Shown piece after piece: positions 6,001-6,645 of a stretch of 6,645 bases of DNA (position 1 is the stretch's first letter; every line of letters starts with the position of its first letter). Below the pieces are notes generated by a model. It saw nothing but the letters and a program-made list of their open reading frames with translations, was not told where the DNA came from and did no database searches. Made by a program: the position numbers and the translations under genes. The DNA comes from an uncultured Collinsella sp. (GTDB lineage: Bacteria > Actinomycetota > Coriobacteriia > Coriobacteriales > Coriobacteriaceae): NCBI GenBank assembly GCA_900759435.1, contig CAAEVD010000228.1, forward strand, positions 1 to 6,645, in the 5' to 3' direction.

Positions 6001-6645
6001 AGCGAGTGCTTGGACGGTGTCGTCAACGGTATAGACATAGGTGCCGGAGGTGGAACCTTCGGGGGCCAGGATGGCGGAGTAGATGTCCACAGCGCCGGCT
6101 TGTTTGAAGGGGCCCACGCCGTAGCCAGTCGACCAGTTGCCGAACGAGACATCGTTCGCGCCCGCATTGGCGGACACCGATACGTAGGAATCCTCGAGGC
6201 CGTCGGTCACCGTGAGCGTAGGGCCGGACTCCCCCTCGATGGTCTCCCACTTTGTGGAGCTGCTGGGTGCCGGGGTGCCCTTGTACTTCTTCCAGGTGTA
6301 AGTGACCTTGGAGTTGTCGACGTAGGAGGGGCTAGAGCTCGAGCCGGTGTACGCCTTAGCCGTGAGGGTCGCGCCGATTTCCATGGATGATGCAGTCAGC
6401 TCGACACCTGCGAGCTTGACCGCACCGGCCTTCATCACGGCATCGCCCGTCGTTGCCTCAACGTCGTTCACGCCGGCGTTGGCCTTAACCTTGACGTACT
6501 TGCCCTCAAGAGCGTCGGTTAGCGTGAGAGAGGCGGTCGTCGCACCTTCAATCTCGGCCCAGCCGGAGTTTTTGTTCGTCGACTCGTACCAGGTGTAAGT
6601 CACCTTGGTGTCGCTCGAGGCGGGCGTGTTGTACGCAGTGTACGG
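58..6645 (-). CDS. Giant modular surface protein: Ig-like repeats, aBig, three DUF4430, PQQ-like propeller, InlB repeat, C-terminal membrane anchor (5' partial)
   Basis: The frame is open from the window edge to TAA at 60-58, giving 2195 residues with the N-terminus missing. A GTG at 6603-6601 could be taken as a start, but the 14 codons upstream of it stay open and continue the repeat pattern, so that GTG is an internal valine (a KVTYTW motif also found in the next module). Residues counted from the edge: seven Ig-like modules 1-722; unassigned 723-840; aBig-like domains 841-936 and 954-1065; a third related module 1066-1218; DUF4430 domains 1223-1343, 1344-1466 and 1467-1587; PQQ-like propeller about 1597-2001; InlB repeat 2004-2066; disordered linker 2067-2162; TM helix about 2164-2186; basic tail to 2195. 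All of these are extracellular domain families, so I infer a secreted, membrane-tethered protein with a signal peptide beyond the window. The role is probably ligand binding or adhesion at the cell surface. The ligand is unknown; corrinoid or another small ligand is only suggested by DUF4430. The existence of the gene is certain, the function weak. Confidence 0.95.
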   Translation of the reverse strand, partial: PYTAYNTPASSDTKVTYTWYESTNKNSGWAEIEGATTASLTLTDALEGKYVKVKANAGVNDVEATTGDAVMKAGAVKLAGVELTASSMEIGATLTAKAYTGSSSSPSYVDNSKVTYTWKKYKGTPAPSSSTKWETIEGESGPTLTVTDGLEDSYVSVSANAGANDVSFGNWSTGYGVGPFKQAGAVDIYSAILAPEGSTSGTYVYTVDDTVQALAKEKGASDYIDSSKLSYQWQVADNKGGTYTDIEGATSSTLKLAAYEGKSVCCHITAKIGSSDRTTKGTSRIGAAGSVNITSVKLDKTGEASVGEAITATANAASGDVTANEHVAWSWYCGNTKSKCTTKIDGATTNTFTPDASYAGKYVMACANGGFGDEESSAVRVVEAGSVELYGVTVEGALASGQVAAGNVLTAKATKGNYYTDISATDKVHYQWQCSNDKSSDDSHFVNIPDATDSATYAPTNDMVDKYIRVIATSKNSVKSTEKSTYYGTQSVDPVGPVTLAGRYELKSVAPNEASSTTLSVGTVLTPRVKIPGSSSSSDSDLPEDAKLTLAWYAKGEGDSDWTELTEGIDAKTGALTLNNSLVGKRIKLTACALGNTVEWVSSDGVTAAGEYNLLRVTTINPQINSDLTHLVSGDSVKATVQAKRADGSATNGIDVTAQTTVAWYAAEDAKAPAADWTLLSDMSGATATVSASAAGKYLKAVATSGSSTVELVSANKVIKAGSLEAAVQKLSDKNALISVAYSADGGNVNDALKAQLKQLGFDDIDVKTKTASFSSSYEGAEVGISSTYDKTNGDVTFFYLDPNASSGYSIDQLRRASVTFELSRDGKSVEYKPTKTVEIAWNEGKLQDLLDNAAEQLSIGYATGDTAESVTQNLTLPYRAGANKKFSVEWTSSDTDALSVSGNGRDDYTGKVARKSSNREVTLTAKVSVLPNVSDVKVTGGATHAVTVKGDPDKVASDKADLQAKVDAAFTYDNIKYSGTKTVANKDGLTADLQMPQPKDLGVDGKYYKVEYSASTDGITFNGYKGTVYQPLPGAEAAKTKVTLTVTDKSNAEVTASKALDFAISPQDQGELNAELSLMEKAKAGYAAAILNGQDAAGVTANMHAFQKAYLDADGKLAWSYDKATTDAAGSGIVPVELEGYDDMSGQQWRLFKSSDTSVVSAENLLVTKPEYNTKVTITSRLSSEKYARYAERYPDNATYAKLANQDVSATVTVLGKSGQVAPEVTATCSVIGIDADGNQQTWTAAEPYTLKTGSTAADLSEALFKKHGLTADYGMGTWGWYLNSITSPVDAGQTLGYDSQTGAYWQLFINGTAASVGAGGYVLEAGDSVVWCYSKYGDPAPTDQLSVSCEVVGQAKDGSQQTWAQPTTIQVKEGSTAAELSEQVFKQTGIGADTGTGSYGWYLNSLTSPFDEGVKLSTEKVDASTWNYWQFFVNGKLANVGAGNYTLKAGDKVSWVYGSDGTMPGQAKASLQIIGVDSGGNVQTWAPAADYTMVDTATVADATELAFKQSDISADYGTGTWGWYLNSITSPFDGRTLAWDSTTGAYWKLFIDGKPSDLGAGSVQLKDAKSIAWVYTADDKLPDPDALTTDPNAPKSNFDSAWSAFAGGKANGSVVEVPTPSGAAESAWDEPADIKGGAKGVSDLLIIDGNICAVKGDRIVLIDSETGKKELASCSIGANIGYFCRPAYKDGYLVVPFEDGSLGIFVLDKKDGQYSIACRYKTPSLGIKDTQALTSVTISGGKAYAGFTVVDGSEGALVCVDLTSGKVDWTTDKKKSETNENEGYYWAGAAASGDDVIIGNESGKVALIDGSNGKELSSVSVGTPVRSGIIAVEVGENGDGTYLAVSRDNGTLYKIRRSGDKLTLEGKPVAFAAISTSTPAVSNGLAYVCGMDIEGYGTLSVIDLSTMSVKKSIRADKGESKSTPLVSVQGNDTYVYFTCNALPGGVYAYKLGDDAAQMIFTPDAKYREYCTASIICDEKGNLYYANDSGRLFKLAGAESWRVAFDAQGGSYVAPRYVAKNKMVSEPAAPTRDGYTFLGWYTAEGEKWDFAKDVVTADMTLYAKWTKNEASSPDTDNAGGKKDNAGTQSASQGGYVSPSSLPLSQSALSKNDGEKADDGKKADDQKSAKASDAKSSSKAENDAATKSASAADDGASSTESAPIWPYIVLAVGVAGLAAAIVWFVVARRKRDGDE
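88..156 (-). other. C-terminal transmembrane helix (anchor)
   Basis: Residues 2164-2186 (IWPYIVLAVGVAGLAAAIVWFV and one further Val) form an uninterrupted hydrophobic helix, followed by ARRKRDGDE and the stop. Positive charge after the helix predicts a cytoplasmic tail and an extracellular bulk. No LPXTG-type pentapeptide lies directly before the helix, so it is read as a permanent membrane anchor rather than a sortase substrate. Confidence 0.9.
160..447 (-). other. Disordered Lys/Ala/Ser/Asp-rich linker
   Basis: Residues 2067-2162 are low in hydrophobic residues and rich in Ser, Ala, Lys, Asp and Gly, with short imperfect repeats such as EKADDGKKADDQKSAKASD. This is typical of the flexible wall-spanning stretch before a C-terminal anchor in Gram-positive surface proteins. 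It may carry glycosylation, which the sequence does not show. Confidence 0.8.
448..636 (-). other. Single InlB-type B-repeat (Flg_new / Listeria-Bacteroides repeat)
   Basis: Residues 2004-2066 show the full signature: V-x-F-D-A-x-GG at the start, APTRDGYTFLGWYT in the middle, a W-D-F strand, and TADMTLYAKW at the end. This family is a small beta-grasp-like domain of bacterial surface proteins, often in several copies. Here a single copy sits between the propeller and the disordered linker, so it probably acts as a membrane-proximal spacer. Confidence 0.93.
643..1857 (-). other. PQQ-like beta-propeller, about eight blades
   Basis: Residues 1597-2001 open with FDSAWSAFAGG, the usual entry of PQQ-like propellers. 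About eight blades follow, each a run of beta strands with Gly-rich turns and often a D-x-x-[ST]-G-K type turn: VLIDSETGKKEL, FVLDKKDGQY, CVDLTSGKVDW, ALIDGSNGKEL, YKIRRSGDKL, VIDLSTMSVKK, YAYKLGDDAA and LFKLAGAESW. CVDLTSGKVDW is the closest match to the classical PQQ repeat. There is no sign of a dehydrogenase catalytic set, so a binding or scaffold role (as in BamB-like propellers) is more likely than quinoprotein catalysis. Nine cysteines are spread across the propeller, unusually many for a Gram-positive surface domain. Blade count is by eye and may be off by one. Confidence 0.8.
1885..2979 (-). repeat. Three tandem DUF4430 (transcobalamin C-terminal-like) domains
   Basis: The copies lie at 2979-2617, 2616-2248 and 2247-1885, with the core motif spaced 363 and 366 bases apart. 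Each has a first strand (CSVIG, CEVVG, LQIIG), a Q-T-W motif, a helix such as AADLSEALFKK, the core GWYLNS[IL]TSP, a [NA]YW-x-[LF]F-[IV]-[ND]G strand, a GAG turn (VGAG or LGAG), and a closing strand with the W-x-Y signature (VVWCYS, VSWVYG, IAWVYT). DUF4430 resembles the C-terminal domain of vertebrate cobalamin carriers and occurs in secreted bacterial proteins. In the carriers this domain covers the bound cobalamin. Binding of a corrinoid here is inference. Only the first copy has Cys in both first and last strands, a possible disulfide; the second keeps one Cys and the third has none. Confidence 0.88.
2992..3450 (-). other. Third, helix-rich aBig-related module
   Basis: Residues 1066-1218 begin with a long amphipathic helix (ELNAELSLMEKAKAGYAAAI), then VTANMHAFQKAYLD, which parallels the V-T-x-N-L strand region of aBig domains. 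After that come WSYDK, a QQWRLFKSSD strand equivalent to the W-x-SSD motif, a VTKPEYNTKVTITSRLSS strand, and a Tyr-rich insert (EKYARYAERYPDNATYAKL) before the last strand (VSATVTVLGK). I recall this arrangement next to DUF4430 domains in secreted proteins of related bacteria. It probably packs as an Ig-like domain with a helical insertion. Confidence 0.55.
3451..3786 (-). other. aBig-like domain 2, diverged
   Basis: Residues 954-1065 start with a helix (KVASDKADLQAKVDAAFTYD), followed by a strand ending in LQMP (the position of the family's LTLP), then a strand region with VEYSAS in place of the usual VxWxSS, and a final T-LTVTDKSNAEVTASKA strand pair. The order resembles the preceding domain but the conserved tryptophan is replaced by Tyr. 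It is therefore a weaker call, best read as a diverged second copy. Confidence 0.5.
3838..4125 (-). other. aBig-like domain 1 (atrophied bacterial Ig)
   Basis: Residues 841-936 match the known layout of aBig_2-type domains. A leading helix (LQDLLDNAAEQLSIGYATGD) is followed by the V-T-x-N-L-T-L-P strand, then a tryptophan strand with a W-[ST]-S-[SD] motif (VEWTSSDTD), a glycine-rich turn, a basic V-A-R segment and a closing beta strand (EVTLTAKVSV). Such domains are common as spacers in secreted proteins of gut Firmicutes and Actinomycetota. The family assignment is from remembered motifs, not a search. Confidence 0.7.
4126..4479 (-). other. Unassigned domain between the Ig-like array and aBig region
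   Basis: These roughly 118 residues (723-840) follow the last Ig-like module. They begin with a probable short helix (SLEAAVQKLSDKNALISVAY), then a DALKAQLKQLGFDDIDV helix-turn, a Ser-rich stretch, a FFYLDP strand and a final beta segment ending in KTVEIAW. The pattern is alpha/beta rather than the all-beta pattern of its neighbours. I do not recognise a family. It could be a linker domain or a degenerate aBig/Ig-like module with an inserted helix. Confidence 0.45.
4480..6645 (-). repeat. Array of seven Ig-like modules (first one cut by window edge)
   Basis: Seven diverged protein repeats follow each other: 6645-6424 (partial), 6423-6094, 6093-5779, 5778-5491, 5490-5158, 5157-4816 and 4815-4480. 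Most end in an AG dipeptide (VG in the fifth) followed by a new strand such as AVKLAGVEL or SVELYGVTV. Within each there is a tryptophan strand (YTWY, YQWQ, WSWY, AWYA), often a variant of the I-x-GAT turn, then a Tyr-corner-like strand (GKYVKVKA, GKSVCCHITA, GKYVMACA, GKYLKAVA). This is the layout of bacterial Ig-like folds used as stalks and spacers in surface proteins. DNA identity between modules is low, so the duplications are old. Modules 3 to 6 carry cysteines while 1, 2 and 7 have none. More modules probably continue upstream. The fold call is by motif, and no specific Pfam family is claimed. Confidence 0.75.

Noticed and set aside
4480..6645. Recent tandem duplication or recombination-active DNA repeats in the Ig-like array
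   Set aside because: Modules resemble each other only at motif level. I saw no long near-identical DNA stretches between them.

Overview
The window is almost entirely one very long gene on the minus strand. It is open from the right edge (base 6645) to a TAA stop at 60-58 and encodes at least 2195 residues; its start and any signal peptide lie beyond the right edge. Six bases after its stop, a second minus-strand gene begins (ATG at 51-49), of which only 17 codons are visible. There are no RNA genes, mobile elements, CRISPR arrays or intergenic stretches of any size. The only gap between genes is bases 52-57.

The large protein is a modular, surface-type, membrane-anchored protein. In protein order (right to left on the window) it has: seven Ig-like modules of about 95-115 residues (6645 to 4480); an unassigned segment (4479 to 4126); two atrophied bacterial Ig (aBig)-like domains and a third, partly helical module that often accompanies them (4125 to 2992); three tandem DUF4430 (transcobalamin C-terminal-like) domains (2979 to about 1885); a PQQ-like beta-propeller of about eight blades (1857 to 643); one InlB-type B-repeat (636 to 448); a disordered Lys/Ala/Ser/Asp-rich linker; and a single transmembrane helix with an RRKR-type cytoplasmic tail. 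No LPXTG sortase signal is visible.

The G+C-rich, GC3-biased coding and the combination of Ig-like repeats, aBig, DUF4430, propeller and InlB repeat suggest a gut-type Actinomycetota, most likely a Coriobacteriia member such as Collinsella or a relative. This is inference from style, not a database match. DUF4430 is related to the C-terminal domain of cobalamin carriers. A plausible reading is therefore a long stalk (Ig-like modules) presenting or spacing ligand-binding DUF4430 domains and a propeller near the membrane, with the tightly linked downstream gene in the same operon. The ligand is not shown by the sequence.
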